A stretch of 64,000 nucleotides of DNA. Origin: Liriodendron chinense (taxonomy: Eukaryota; Streptophyta; Magnoliopsida; Magnoliales; Magnoliaceae). The translations under genes were made by a program, and so were the position numbers. Shown here piece by piece: positions 32,999 through 45,744 of the stretch. The notes below the pieces were generated by a model. That model was not told the origin of the DNA and made no database searches. It saw only the letters and a program-made list of their open reading frames with translations. Every line of letters starts with the position of its first letter. Position 1 is the first letter of the stretch. The DNA lies in assembly GCA_003013855.2 (NCBI GenBank), contig ML058527.1, forward strand, positions 62,001 to 126,000, written 5' to 3'.

Positions 32999-34609
32999 AT
33001 GAATGATTGGACGGGTGGATTGTCTAAATACCTTTTGGAAGATGAGAGGTCGAACCAAATAAAAAATCATTATGATTGGAACCATTACAAGCATGAATAT
33101 TTTTCTATGACTCAATCTACCTCTAATACTCCCCCACATAAGACCTTGCGAGATTACCGGAATGACAACAATGTGCATAACTTTTCGCCAGGTAAGACAA
33201 TGGGAGAGTATCAGAAAGAGATGAATAATGTTCCACTGATTAGGACAATGTATGATCACTTGTTTGGCTACAAATATCAACAACTATCTAATAGCACAAC
33301 ATATGACATACATAATCCAAATTGGTGGAAGCATCAAAATTTCAATTTGGGAGAGGAGCCAACCATGGATGCCAACAATTATCCTCAAGAGTTTCTTTCT
33401 CATGAGCGACAACCGACACGAACTCTTGAGGATACACTGCGAGAGTTTATGGAAATAACTGAGCAATGCATACAAAACCTCTCGCCATCTCAAAATATTG
33501 AACCCAACATTGGGAACACCGAATCAATCCCCAACAATAAGGAGGATGAGGCTATCCAAACCCAACCTTCTCTAGATTTAATGACTAAACTTCTAGAGGA
33601 TATTGATCTCAGTGATCCCACCATTACCATTGATTATGGTGAATCAACTATCTCTTTTAGCTATTCCGATTTGAATGATGCAAAGATTTCAAGGACGGTT
33701 GACAAACCCGAGGAATCTACAAAATCTGAAAGTGATAGTTTGATTGCCTACAATGAGGATTTGAAGGATGATTGTGAGTCCATGATTTCTTCTCCCAAAG
33801 GGCCGAATGTTTTTGAGTCACCGGAAGATATTCTTGCTAGAGAGATGGCTGAAGTCGATATTTTTGAGTCCTTCCACCAACAAAACATGACCAATTCTAT
33901 TGTGGAAGAACTCCCTTGGGTTGGAAATTCTGTTTCTTTGGATGACGGGGTGGCATAATCTGAAATTTCAAAAGATCAACTAATGTTAGATGATGTGCTT
34001 ACCACTGAATCTAAAAAATTTTCTTTGGAAGACCTCCCCTCTATAGAGGAGGAATTCCTTACCCTTGAAACAGAATTTCCTCAATCAGTTAGGGAGAACG
34101 AGGACCCTTCATCCGACTCTCTCGATTTCCTAGAGAAATGCATGACCCACCCCTATGATCTGGATGATGAGATGATTAAGGAGTTGGATAGTTTGTTAGA
34201 CATGGTGTCGGTGCCTGAAGAACACCATTCCACTGATTTACACTCTTTACCATTATTTGTGAAAACACCGTGCAATTCTGAATTTGTGGAGGAGACAACC
34301 CAAACTGAAAAATACTTAATGAATGTCTCTCCACCATCATGGGTTCTTCAACCCATTGAAAATTCTGATTGGGAGGACCCGTTTTTAATCAATTACAACC
34401 CAATTCAGAACTTGAGGAGATATCTTTTTACTGCTCTTATCTCCTCCTTACATGCGTGTGGTGCACACTATGATTGGACCTTCATGAAGAAACGCACCCA
34501 TGTATACATTCGAGCAGGACTTTGGATGGTCCTCATGAGAAACCTATTGAAATTCATGAAGATCCTACTCAAATTTGATCATGTAGTCGATCAGACTAAT
34601 CAAAGGTAG
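32999..34609 (+). pseudogene. Element A acidic ORF (536 codons), one nonsense codon
   Basis: The ATG at 32999 starts MNDWTGGLSKYLLEDERS. The frame is interrupted only by TAA at 33956-33958, where element B has CAA, and continues to 34609. The N-terminal third is Asn/Tyr/His-rich. Around residue 140 comes RTLEDTLREFMEITEQCIQN, a phrase that resembles spacer parts of gypsy gag proteins. The middle is very acidic (LLEDIDLSDPTITIDYGES, SLDFLEKCMTHPYDLDDEM). The C-terminal 90 residues are hydrophobic and basic (WVLQPIENSDWEDPF, YLFTALISSLHACGAHYDW, LWMVLMRNLLKFMKILLKF). There is no CCHC box, protease or polymerase motif. Preservation in three copies suggests past selection; the function is unknown. 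A divergent gag-like protein is my best guess. Confidence 0.75.
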
Positions 34610-35727
34610 GTAGGTAGGTTAGGATTTCTTTTTGCATTTAGGATTGAATAAGTCTCATTGAGACAATGGAAGATGCTAGAATTGATCAACTTGCTACCTC
34701 AGGTACTCTCATTCTCACTCTCCTTTGTTTTATGTCATTGCTCTCATGTCATGCATATTGCATATCTTATTACATTGAGGACAATGTAAGATTTTGGTTA
34801 GGGGGTGAGATTCCTTAGACGAATCTACTAGCTTTTGTGACATTTCGAGCAATTATGTAGAAAATTTTCGATTTTTCTAAAATTTGAAACTCTTTTGGAA
34901 AACGTTGTTTCTATGCATTCAAGATGATATGAGTATAAGAGGAGGAGATACGAAGTGAGTGATGTTGCAAGCTTTGAACTTATCTTAATATAATGGTTTT
35001 ATATGTGAATTCCCCTATTTATATGATTGATAGAAAATTTGAACACTTTTACACCTAGTTCACATTACACGATTTTCATGAGTTGAAAGGATTATGTGAT
35101 TTGTGGATTAGCTAGACTTAGATTTAAGGTGTTGAGGAACCAAGCCGGGGTACTTTGTCCATCCTTGTCCATGGGAAAATAACGAAAGATATGGATTTCT
35201 AAAAATCCTATCTAATGTAAAAGAAAAAAGAAAAGGAAGGATGAAATTGGGAATGATGGAAAAATGGTGGAAAATTCCGATTAGGGCTACCTACTACCAA
35301 TCGGGGGATGGTCTAACCGTAACCAAAGCCGGAAATGGGACGTAGTGTGAAAGCCGTCGGAAGGACGGTAAGACAAATTCCTGTCATAGGCTTGTTGTTG
35401 CTCTGTGCACCTTGAAATTCATAGTTTAGTGATCTATGAAGAAGATAATCCTGGAAAATCATGAGATGAACATTCACTATGCACACTAGGTTAAATTTGT
35501 TCAAGTTCTTCTATTTATCAATCAATCAACGGGGATTTCATATGAACACTTATTATGTTTTCAGAGTTTAAGGTTTCTACCTCTATCACCTAATTTTTCT
35601 GACTTTTACACTTGTGTGTCTTGGGATGTGTAGAAGAATAGTTTCTGAATGAGAGTTGGTTTTTGGAGAATTGAACTTGTTTCACGCATGTTTTGCTCGG
35701 GACTAGCAAAATGCTGGTTGGGGGGTG
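34610..35727 (+). other. Element A 3' internal region with conserved hairpin and polypurine tract
   Basis: Non-coding. A perfect stem-loop TTACATTG-AGGA-CAATGTAA lies at 34770-34789, followed by ATTTTGGTTAGGGGGTGAG. The true polypurine tract GGTTGGGGGGTG abuts the LTR at 35727. The hairpin plus G-run is kept in B and C. Confidence 0.75.
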
Positions 35728-37823
35728 TGTTGAGCTCTTAATTGTGCATATTCTAACCCCAATTCATCACTCATTATGCAAGATTTTCATGATTTAACGA
35801 CTAATCAAATACATGTTTTGCGATTGTAGGAATGAGAGTGACTTGGTTCAATTGGTGACCAAAAGGGCACATTTAGGAGCCTTTGATGAAGGCCCAAGGT
35901 GGACCAAAGAATGATGAAGAAAGAGAGGAGAATGAGGAAGAAAGAAGGAAAGAAAAGAAAGAAGAAATAATGCAGAAAATGGGGTCCGACCAGTCAAGAC
36001 CGGTCGGCCAAACAGGCCCCGACCGGTCTTGACCGGTCGGCCAACACTACTTTTCCTTTCACATGCTGCTGGAGCAAGGCCAGCCTTGTCCGACCGGTCT
36101 TGACCGGTCGGCCATGCAAATTCCAGGTTCCAGATTCCAGACAGCAGGCCATTCCCGTTTCTGATTTTTTGGACCAGTTTTTTGGGTCGATCTTGATGAT
36201 ATTTGGAAATCCAACACATCCATGTCGAAGAGGAGGTCGACGCCCAACTAACCCAAGTGGTTTCTTGTCGATCGGAGTTATGGATTGATCGTGGTGGCCA
36301 AAACAATACGAACTGTCCAGAAAGTTCCAGATTCTGCCTACTCCACTCTGGGCCGGTCCAGGTGGCCCATCATTGATGATATGAAGAATCTACTTTGACC
36401 ATATTTTAGACCACATCCATATATGAATAACCACAAAGTTTCAGATCAAAAGGATGTGTGGTTTGATCGTACCGGTTGAAGAAAGATGGACCATCCAGAA
36501 ATATCCAAATGCGCAGAGTTTATAAAAGCCCTAAGTGTTCTAATTTTCGGACCACATTCTGGGATTTTTTGGACAATCTAATCCCTCTATCATGTAGAGG
36601 AGGAAGTTTTCTACCAATGTTCAAAATTTGGGATCAATCCGACATCTGTACACTCTGGACCGTTGAAAGCAAGATGACTGGTTCTGAAGGTACCCGAAGT
36701 GCGCGATTTTGAGAGGCGGTCGCTGATCTGATTGGTGGGCCCATTCAGAAGATAATCTTGGAAATATAAATCATTTATGCGGAAGATCACATTACAAGGA
36801 AGCAACAAATCAAATTTGAAGGCAATCCGACCATTGGTTAAGCCGTACCAAGCGAAACAAATTCTGCTATGTTGCTGTACTATTGCTGCACTATAAAAGG
36901 AGGTGCTCTCTTCTATTCCAAATCAACAAGGGACGTGGGGAGCAAGGAGTTCAAGTCATAGGAGGCTTCCTAGCCTCCTCTAGCTAGTTTTTCTTCCTTT
37001 TCTTAGTTCTAGTTTTATTTTTAATATGTTTTTCATTAGCTAATCTCTTAGCTAGAGCTAAGAGGTGAACCTTATAGTTTTCTTAGATTGTTTAATTCAT
37101 TTTATTGGTTTTAAAGTTGGAATTCATGATTATGAACTATGGTTTGAAGTTTATACAAGCTTTAAGTAGTTTTTCTTAGTCTTATGATGACTCATGGATG
37201 TTTGGGAGAATTACTTAAATTCTTAAGTGGTTTGCATCAGTCTAGACCTGTATGATTCGAGGAATTGGAGTGCGCTCTAGTACTATGATCTTCATGTGGG
37301 GACTTCCTACCAAAGTTCTACTTTTCTGAATTTCTGTAATGTGTATGGACTGTGCATGTGATTTGAATCAAGTTCAAATTGTAATCTAGCCTTGTCTTGT
37401 GACAGGACTTGAGGATGGTTATGATTGTGAACTGAACCTTTTGGAATTAGGACTGACCTATGCAATTGAGCATGCTCAGCCTAGCTTGCATTGAGTGAAT
37501 CTTATGCATTGGACTTACATATAACAGATTATTTGGTTTAACAGCTCTATCATCCGGCTAGATAGATCTTAATATTGATTCTAGTTGAGAAAGTGAGAAA
37601 CTATAGCGAATTATGCATCTAAGGAAAGCTATAAGTGGATCCTTGATGCTCTAGTTATCTTTCCATTATCAGATTTCTATTTTATGTTCAAAACCAATTT
37701 CACTAACCTCTTTGATTCTAGTTATTAGGATAGTTTGAATTGTTTACTTCATTCCCTGTGGATCGACCTCAGTCTTACCGAGATTATTACTACATCGCAA
37801 CCCTACACTTGGGGAAGCGAACA
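35728..37823 (+). repeat. 3' LTR of element A
   Basis: 2096 bp, very similar to the 5' LTR apart from the single-copy palindrome block at 35987-36112. TATA box at 36892-36900. Confidence 0.95.
35987..36112. repeat. GACCGGTC palindrome array (element A, 3' LTR)
   Basis: About six GACCGGTC or near copies in one block, against two blocks in the 5' LTR. Confidence 0.9.
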
Positions 37824-37828
37824 AAAAC

Positions 37829-38026
37829 ACTACATTTTATGGGCACTACCATAATGTATATGTTATGTCCAAAGCGTTCATCCATTTGGCAAGATCATTT
37901 TAGGGCATGATCACAAAAGTGAGATAAGTCTAAAGTTTAATTGAACCACACCACATAAACCAATAGAATTAAATGTCTACCTTTTAAAACATCTAGACAG
38001 CTATAGAAATTGTAGTTCAAGCTGAT
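37829..38026. mobile_element. HP family foldback repeat, left half, split by element B
   Basis: It contains CACTACCATAATGTATATG, AAGATCATTTTAGGGCATGA and GAACCACACCAC, and ends CAAGCTGAT. The rest continues after element B at 45173 with ATTTGTGTTTTCCCTTCATC. Confidence 0.8.
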
Positions 38027-40111
38027 TGTTGAGCTTTGAATTGTGCATATTCTAACCCCAATTCATCACACATTATGCATGGTTGTCATGATTAAAGACT
38101 AATCTAATACATGATATTGTGTTTGTAAGAATGTGAGAGAGATCCCAAGTATATGATGATAAAAGACACACTTCACATGCCTTAAAGATTAATGGAAGAA
38201 AGGACAAGAAGTAGAGGAAAGATGCAATAGAGATGGAGGAAGAAAAACAAAAAAAAATTAAAATTTACAGCCTGTCCGGCCGGCCGGCCGGCCAAACCCT
38301 CCAAAAACAAAAATATCTTTGGACCAATTTTATGAAGGCCGACCGGCTGACAGGTCGGCCATGCACTCTCTAACTTCAGCAGGTAGTTCCGTTTTTATTT
38401 TTTGAACCAGTTCACGGGGCCTATCTTGATGATATTTGGAAATTGAAGCCATCCATGTCGAAGAGAAGCTCGACGCCGAAATAACCCAAGTGGTTTCGGG
38501 TTGATCGAAGGTACGGATTGACCCTAGTGGCCAAAACAATATGAACTGTCCAGAAAGTTTTCAGATTCCGCCTACTCAACACTGGGCTAGTCCAGGTGGC
38601 CCACTAGTGCTGATATGAAAAATCTAAGCTGACCATTTTTTAGAGTACATTGATATATGAATAACCATAAAGTTTTAGGTCAAAAGGATGTGTGGTTGGA
38701 TCGTATTAGTTGAAGAAAGATGGACCATCCAGAGAGATTCCAACTGCGCAGATTTTATAAAAAGCCCTAAGTGTTTTAATTTTCGGACTACATTCTGGAA
38801 TTTTTTTGGACAATTTAATCCATCTATAATGTATAAGAGGAAGTTTTCTACTGATGTTCAAAATTTGAGATCAATCCGACCTCTGTACACTCCGTAGCGT
38901 TAAAAGCAAGTTGACTAATTCTAAAGGTATCTGAATTGCGTGCTTTTGAGAAGCGGTCACTGATCTGATTGGTGGGCCCATTCAGAAGATAATCTTGGAA
39001 ATCTAAACCATCTATGAGAAACATTATATTACAAGAAAGCTACAAATCAAATTTGAAGGCAATCCGATCATTGGTTATGCCGTACCAAGCAAAAAAAAAT
39101 CTGCTATGTTATTGTACTATTACTGCATTATAAAAGGAGGTGTTCTCTTCACTTCCAAATCAAGCAAGGACATGGGGAGCAAGGAGTTAAAGTCATAGGA
39201 GGCTTCCTAGCCTCCTACAGCTAGTTTTTCTTCCTTTTCTTAGTTCTAGTTCTAGTTTTTTTTTTTTTTTTTTATGCTTTTCATTAGTTAACCTCTTAGG
39301 TGGAGCTAAGAGGTGAAGCTTATAGTTTTCTTAGATGGTTTAATTCATTTTCAAGGTTTCAAGTTTGAATTTAATGTTGAACAATGGTTTGCTTAAGTTT
39401 GAATGAAGTTCTAAGTAGTTTTTCTTAATTTTATGATGACTCATGGATGTTTGGAAGAATTACATTAGTTTCTTAATTATTTTGCAAAGATCTAGACCCG
39501 TAGAATCAGATTCAAAGATCGTACGCTCCGAAGAATCGGATTCAAGACACTCTAGACTTGGATATTCATGTGGGAACTTCAAACCAAAGTTCTATCTTTT
39601 CCAGAAATTCTAAAATATGTGTTGGGTGTTTATGTGATTTGAATTAAGTTCAAACTATGATATTAGTTAAGCCTAGTGACAGGGTTTGATGTTTATCATA
39701 GTTGTGATCTTAATTTATTGGAACTAGGATTGACCTATGCAATTGAGTATGCTCAATTCCTATCTTGAATTGAGGGAATCATATTGATGAACAACACATG
39801 TGGCAGATTGTTTTGATAATATAACCGCTCTATAATCCGGCTAAATAGGATTTGATTTCGATTCTAGTTGAGTAATTGAGAAACCATACGAATTGTATAT
39901 GAAGGAGAGCTATAAGTGGATCCTTGATGCTCTAGTTATCCTTTTATTCTTAGATTTTTCCTGTTTGATGTTTAAAACCAATTTGATAAACCCCTCTTAA
40001 TGTTCTAGTTATTAGGATAGTTCAAATTGTTTACTTTTGTCCCTGTGGATCAACCTCGGTGTTACTGAAATTATTACTACATCGCAGCCTTACACTTGGA
40101 GCGAGCAAACA
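38027..40111 (+). repeat. 5' LTR of element B
   Basis: 2085 bp, TATA box at 39129-39137. In the slot where A and C have GACCGGTC it has a CCGGCCGG run (38276-38361). Confidence 0.9.
38276..38361. repeat. CCGGCCGG palindrome cluster (element B, 5' LTR)
   Basis: CGGCCGGCCGGCCGGCC, then after some 50 bases GGCCGACCGGCTGACAGGTCGG. Same LTR position as the GACCGGTC arrays of A and C. The 3' LTR has a decayed version at 43352-43450 (GATCGGCCAGCCGGCC). Confidence 0.85.
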
Positions 40112-40390
40112 AGTTTTTGGCGTCGCTGCTGGGGAAGAGGTGAAACGGTTCTAATTGTTCTAGTAGCTATAGAGTAGTCTTAGTTAGATAGGGATTTTTA
40201 GTTTTTCTAGAAGTTAGTTTTTTTTTTTTTTTTTTCTAGATTACTAACAATTTTCTATTTTTATGTTTTGTAGGAACTGAGTTAATGACATAGTTCTCGC
40301 CTTCACGGGTAACATCTCCCCATCCCGTTTTTTTTTTCTTTTTTTTCTTCTTCCTAGATAAAGGTTGTTTCAACTTCTTAAAATTTCATT

Positions 40391-41986
40391 ATGAATGACT
40401 GGATGGGTGGACTGTCTAAGTATCTTTTAGAAGATGATATATCGGATTAAGGGATTCAAAATAATTGTGATTGGAACCATTCCATGCATGATTATTTTTC
40501 TAAGACTCAATCTACTTCTAATACTCCTCCACGTAAGACATTGCGAGATTATCGAAATAAGAACATTGTGCATAACTTTTCACCGGGTAAGACAATATGA
40601 GAGTATTGGAAAGAGATGAATAATGTTCCACTGGTTAGGACAATGCATGATCACTTGTATGGCTACACATATCAACAACCATCTCATAGCCCAACATATG
40701 ACATGCCTAATCTAAATTGGTGGCAGCAACACAATTTCAATTTGGGAGACGAGCCAACCATGAATTCTAACAATTATTTTCAAGAGTATCTATCTCATAA
40801 GCCCCAACCTGGCTGCGAGAATTTTTTAAAATAACTGAGTAATACATACAAAACGTCTCGTCAACCTCTCAAAATCCTGAACTCGACATTGAGAACACCA
40901 AATCAATCCCCAACAATGAGGAGGATGAGGCTTTCCAAGCCCAACCCTCATCCGATTTAATGCCTAAACCTTTAGAGGATATAGATCTTAGTGATCCCAA
41001 TATTACCATCGATTATGGTGAAGCAACTATCTCTTTTAGATACTCCGATTTGAATGATGAAGAGATTTCAATGATGGTTGACAAACCCGAAGAATCTAGA
41101 AAATCTGAAAGTGATAGTATGATTAACTATAATGAGGGTTCAATGGATGATTGTGATTCCATGATTCTTTTTCCAAATGGCCGAATGTTTACGAGTCGCC
41201 GGAAGATATTTTTGCTAGAGAGATGGCCGAAGTCCATCTTTTTGAATCCTTCCACCAACAACACATGCCAAATTCTATTGTGGAAGAACTCTCTTGGGTT
41301 GAAAATTATGTTTCTTTGGATGACGGGGTAACACAATCTGAAATTTCAAACGATCAACTTATGAGTGATGTTGGGCCTTCCACCAACCCCGACGAACTTT
41401 ATATGGAAAACCTTCTCTCTAAAGAAGAGGAATCCCTTACCATTGAAACATAATCTATTCAATCACTTAGAGAGAATGAGGACCCTTCATCCGACTCTCT
41501 CGATTTCCTAGAGGAATGCATGGCCCACCCCTATGATCTTGATGATGAGATGATTAAGGAGTTGGACATTTTGTTAGACATGGTGTTGGTGCCTGAAGAA
41601 CATCATTCCACTGATTTACGCTCTTTACCATTATTCGTGGAAGCACCCAGCAATTCTGAATTTATGGGGAGACAACCCGAACTGAAGAATATTTGATGAA
41701 CGTCTCTCCACCATCATGGGTTCTTCAGCTCATTGAAAATTCTGATTGGGAGGACCCGTTTTTAATCAATCACAACCCAATTCAGTATTTGAAGAGATAT
41801 CTTTTTGCTGCTCTTATCTTCTCCTTACATGCATGTGGTGCACACTATGATTGGACTTTAATGAAGAAATGCACTCATGTGTATTGTCCAGCAGGAGTGT
41901 GGATGGTCCTCATGAGAAACTTATTGAAATTCATGAAGATCCTGCTCAAATTTGATCATGTAGTCGATCAGACTAATAAATGGTAG
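40391..41986 (+). pseudogene. Element B acidic ORF, decayed
   Basis: It starts MNDWMGGLSKYLLEDD at 40391 and meets a stop within 20 codons. Recognisable segments follow at 40616-40834 (NNVPLVRTMHDHLYGYTYQQ), 40960-41200 (LEDIDLSDPNITIDYGEAT), 41223-41453 and 41693-41986 (WVLQLIENSDWEDPFLINH and the hydrophobic C-terminus). Several shifts and stops make it non-functional. At the codon where A has TAA, B keeps CAA. Confidence 0.75.
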
Positions 41987-43108
41987 GTGGGTAGGTTAGG
42001 ATTTCTTTTCTGCATTTAGGATTGAACAAGTCTCATCGAGATAATGAAAGATCCTATAAGTGATCAACTTGTTACCTCAGGTACTATCGTTCTCACTCTC
42101 TTTTGTTTTATGTCATTGCTCCCATGCCATGCATATTGCATATCTTGTTACATTGAGGATAATGTAAGATTTTGGTTGGGGGTGAGATTCCTTAGATGAA
42201 TCTACTAGCTTTTGTAACATTTCGAGCAATTATGTAGAAAATTTTCAATTTTTCTGAAAATTCAAAACTCCTTTGGAAAACCGTGTTTCTATGCACTTGG
42301 ATGTTATAAGTACAAAAAAAAGAGAGATGAAATGATTGATTTTGAAAACCATGAATTACTCATAATATGATAGTTTTCTATTTGAATTTCCCTATTGATT
42401 CGATTGATAGAAAATTCGAACACTTTTTAGTCTAGTTCACATTACACGATTCTCATGGTTGAAAGGATTACGTAGAATTGTAGATTGGTTAGACTAAGAT
42501 TTAAGGTGATAAAGAACTACGTGGGGGAACTTTGTCCATCCTTGTTCATGAGAAAATAAGAGAAAAGAACGAAATATATGGATTTCTAAAAATCATATCT
42601 AATATGGAAAGAAAAAGAAATTAAGGTTATTTATTGAATATATGTTGAAAATTTTCGAAAAGGGCTACCTATTACCAACTAGGGGAAGGTCTACCCATAA
42701 CCTAAGCTCGATTTGGGAAGTAGTGTGAGAGCCGTCGAAGGAACAATAAGGTAAATTTTTATCATAGGCTTGTTATTTATTTGTACACTCTTAGATCTTT
42801 AGTTTCGTTGATCTATGAAGAAGGTAATCCTAAAAACTCATGAGATGAACATTCACTATGCACGTTAAATCGCACTTGTTCGAGTTCTTCTATTTATCAA
42901 TCAATTAGAGGGGATTTTATGTGAAACACTCATTATGTTTAAGGAGTTTAAGATTTCAATTCCTATCACTATTTTTTTTTCAAATTTTGTACTTGTATGT
43001 CTTGAAGTTTATAGAAGCATAGTTTCTAAAAGAGAGTTGGGTTCTGAAAAGTTGGATTTGTTTTACGCATGTTTTGCTTGGGACTAGTAAAATGCTAGTT
43101 GGGGGGTG
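41987..43108 (+). other. Element B 3' internal region
   Basis: Non-coding. The hairpin TTACATTGAGGATAATGTAA (one mismatch) at 42148-42167 is followed by TTTTGGTTGGGGGTGAG. The polypurine tract TTGGGGGGTG lies at 43099-43108. Confidence 0.7.
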
Positions 43109-45167
43109 TGTTGAGCTATGAATTGTGCATATTCTAACCCCAATTCATCACACATTATGCATGGTTGTCATGATTAAAGACTAATCTAATACATGGTTTT
43201 TTGTTTGTATGAATGCGAAAGAGATCCCACATATATGATGATAAAAGACACACTTCACATGCCTTGAAGATCAATGGAAGAAAGGACAAGAAGTGGAGGA
43301 AAGATACAATGGAGATGGAGGAAGAAAAATAAAAAAAGTCACAATTTACAGCCTGATCGGCCAGCCGGCCAAACCCTCCAGAAATAAAAATATCTCTAAA
43401 CTAATTTTATGAAGGCCGACCTGTGGTCCGGCCAACCGACTAACAGGTAAGCCATGCACTTTCTAAATTCAACAGGCAGTACCGTTTTTGGTTTTTGAGC
43501 CCATTTTATAAGGCCCATCTTGATGATATTTAGAAATCCAACCAGTCTATGTCGAAGAGGAGCTCAACGCCAAAATAATCCAAGTGGTTTCGTGTCGATC
43601 GGAGGCACGGATAGATCGTGGTGGCCAAAACAATACGTACTGTCCATAAAGTTTTCAGATTTCGCCTACTCAACACTGGGCTGGTCCAGGTGACCCACTA
43701 GTACTGATATAAAAAATTCAAGCTGACCATATTCTAGAGCACATCGATATATGAATAACCAAAAAGTTTCAGGTCAAAAGGATGTGTGGTTTGATCGTAC
43801 CGGTTGAGGAAAGATGGACCATCCAGAGGGATTTCAACTGCGCAGATTTTATAAAAAGTCCCAAGTGTTCTAATTTTTTGACTACATTTTAGAATTGTTT
43901 TGGAAAATCAAAGCCATCTCTAATGTATAGAGGAAGTTTTCTACCAATATTCAAAATTTGAAATCAATTCACCTTTGTACACTCCGTAGTGTTGAAAGCA
44001 AGATGACTAGTTGTAAAGGTACCCGAATTACGCGATTTTGAGAGGAGGTCACTGATCTGATTACTGGGCCCATGCAAAAGATAATCTTGAAAATCTAAAC
44101 CATTTATGAGGAAGATCATATTGCAATGAAGCTACAAATCAAATTTGAAGGTAATCCGATCATTGGTTATGTCGTACCAAGCAAAACAAAATCTGTTATG
44201 TTGCTGTACTATTGCTGCATTATAAAAGGAGGTGTTCTCTTCTAAATAAGCAAGGATGTGGGGAGTAAGGAGTTCAAGTCATAGGAGGCTTCCTAGCCTC
44301 TTACAGCTAGTTTTTCTTCTTTTTCTTAGTTCTAGTTCTATTTTGTTTTTGTGCTTTTCATTAGTTAACCTCTTAGCTAAAGCTAAGAGGTGAAGCTTAT
44401 AATTTTCTTAGATGGTTTAATTCATTTTAAAGGTTTTAAGTTTGAATTTAATGTTGAACAATGATTTTCTTAAGTTTAAATGAAGTTCTAAGTAGTTTTT
44501 CTTAATCTTATGATGACTCATGGATATTTGGAAGAATTACATTAGTTTCTTAATTACTTTGCAAAGATCTAGACTTGTACGCTCCGAAGAATCGGATTTA
44601 AGACGCTCTAAACTTGGATCTTCATGTAGGAACTTCAAACCAAACTTTTATCTTTTTCAAAAATTCTGAAATACGTATTGGTTGTTTATGTGATTTGAAT
44701 CAAGTTTAAACCATGATATTAGTTAAGCCTAGTGACAGGGTTTGATGTTTATCATAGTTGTGATCTTAATCTATTAGAACTAGGATTGACCTATGCAATT
44801 GAGTGTGCTCAAGTCCTAACTTGAATTGAGGGAATCATGTTGATGAACAACACATGTGACAAATTATTTTGATAATATTACCGCTCTATAATCTCGCTAG
44901 ATAGGATTTAATTTCGATTTTAGTTGAGTAATTGAAAAACCATACGAATTATACATCAAGGAGAGCTATAAGTGGATCCTTGATGCTCTAGTTATCCTTT
45001 TATTCTCAGATTTTTCCTGTTTGATGTTTAAAACCGATTTCATAAACCCCTCTTAAGATTCTAATTTTTAGGATAGTTCAAATTGTTTATTTCGTTCCCT
45101 GTGGATCGACCTCAGTCTTACCGAGATTATTACTACATCGCAGCCTTGCACTTGAGGCAAGCGAACA
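43109..45167 (+). repeat. 3' LTR of element B
   Basis: 2059 bp with TATA box at 44221-44229. The palindromes near 43352-43450 are largely decayed. Confidence 0.9.
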
Positions 45168-45172
45168 CTGAT

Positions 45173-45265
45173 ATTTGTGTTTTCCCTTCATCCAAGTCTG
45201 TGTGACCTTATGTACGGTATGGACGACAAATAAACATCATGGTGGGCCCTAGTAAGGCTTTAAAA
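45173..45265. mobile_element. HP family foldback repeat, fragment right of element B
   Basis: Continues 37829-38026: ATTTGTGTTTTCCCTTCATC, GTGTGACCTTATG, GGACGACAAATAAACATC, then GGTGGGCCCTAG. Confidence 0.75.
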
Positions 45266-45744
45266 AAAAGAACATCAAAATCTCATCTAAGATAAGAAAT
45301 TAACTGAAGGAAATGAGGGATTTGAAAGATTTGGCCTCTGGATGGTTAGGGATTTTTTTCCTTGAGCTAGAGAAGACGGAGCAACTTAGTGAGAGAATCA
45401 TAGGTTTTAATCTCTTCAAGGGTAATCTTGTCATTTATAAAGGTGGTAGGGGTATTTTTTTCAGAATTCATCCAAAATTTTAAATAAAACAACTTACTGC
45501 ATTCAGTTATAACTTTTCAGCCGAGTTATGATGACTGAAAAAAAACCTTTAGATTTTAAGTGATTTTTTAAATTAAGGACTTAAATATCTTTTCGTTACC
45601 AAACAGTCTGAAATATTAAAATCGTTGAAAATAACAATTTTCAGTGATAAGTTTCAAAATTAAGTTTTACCAAACGCACCTGAAGTCGGCATAACAGGTT
45701 GGTGGTGTGGAGCATGGTTTTGGTGGATCCTCGGATCCACTGAT
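45266..45744. other. No supported gene
   Basis: AT-rich sequence with no long frame. The right end CCAAACGCACCTGAAG resembles a transposon terminus but I could not pair it with a left end. Confidence 0.35.

Larger units (their letters stand above)
30526..37823 (+). mobile_element. Element A: non-autonomous LTR retrotransposon, plus strand
   Basis: Perfect 5-bp target duplication AAAAC at 30521-30525 and 37824-37828. The LTRs start TGTTGAGCTC and end GAACA. The primer site is TGGCGCCGTTGCCGGGG (32734-32750) and the polypurine tract is GGTTGGGGGGTG (35716-35727). The 3.0-kb interior has one long ORF broken by a single nonsense codon and nothing resembling protease, integrase or reverse transcriptase. 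It is the best-preserved copy of the family here. Confidence 0.95.
38027..45167 (+). mobile_element. Element B: non-autonomous LTR retrotransposon, plus strand
   Basis: Perfect 5-bp target duplication CTGAT at 38022-38026 and 45168-45172. The LTRs start TGTTGAGCT and end GCAAACA or GCGAACA. The primer site (40118-40134) is TGGCGTCGCTGCTGGGG, a decayed form of that in A. The interior (40112-43108) holds a broken copy of the acidic ORF. LTR divergence by eye is greater than in A, so B looks older. Confidence 0.95.
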
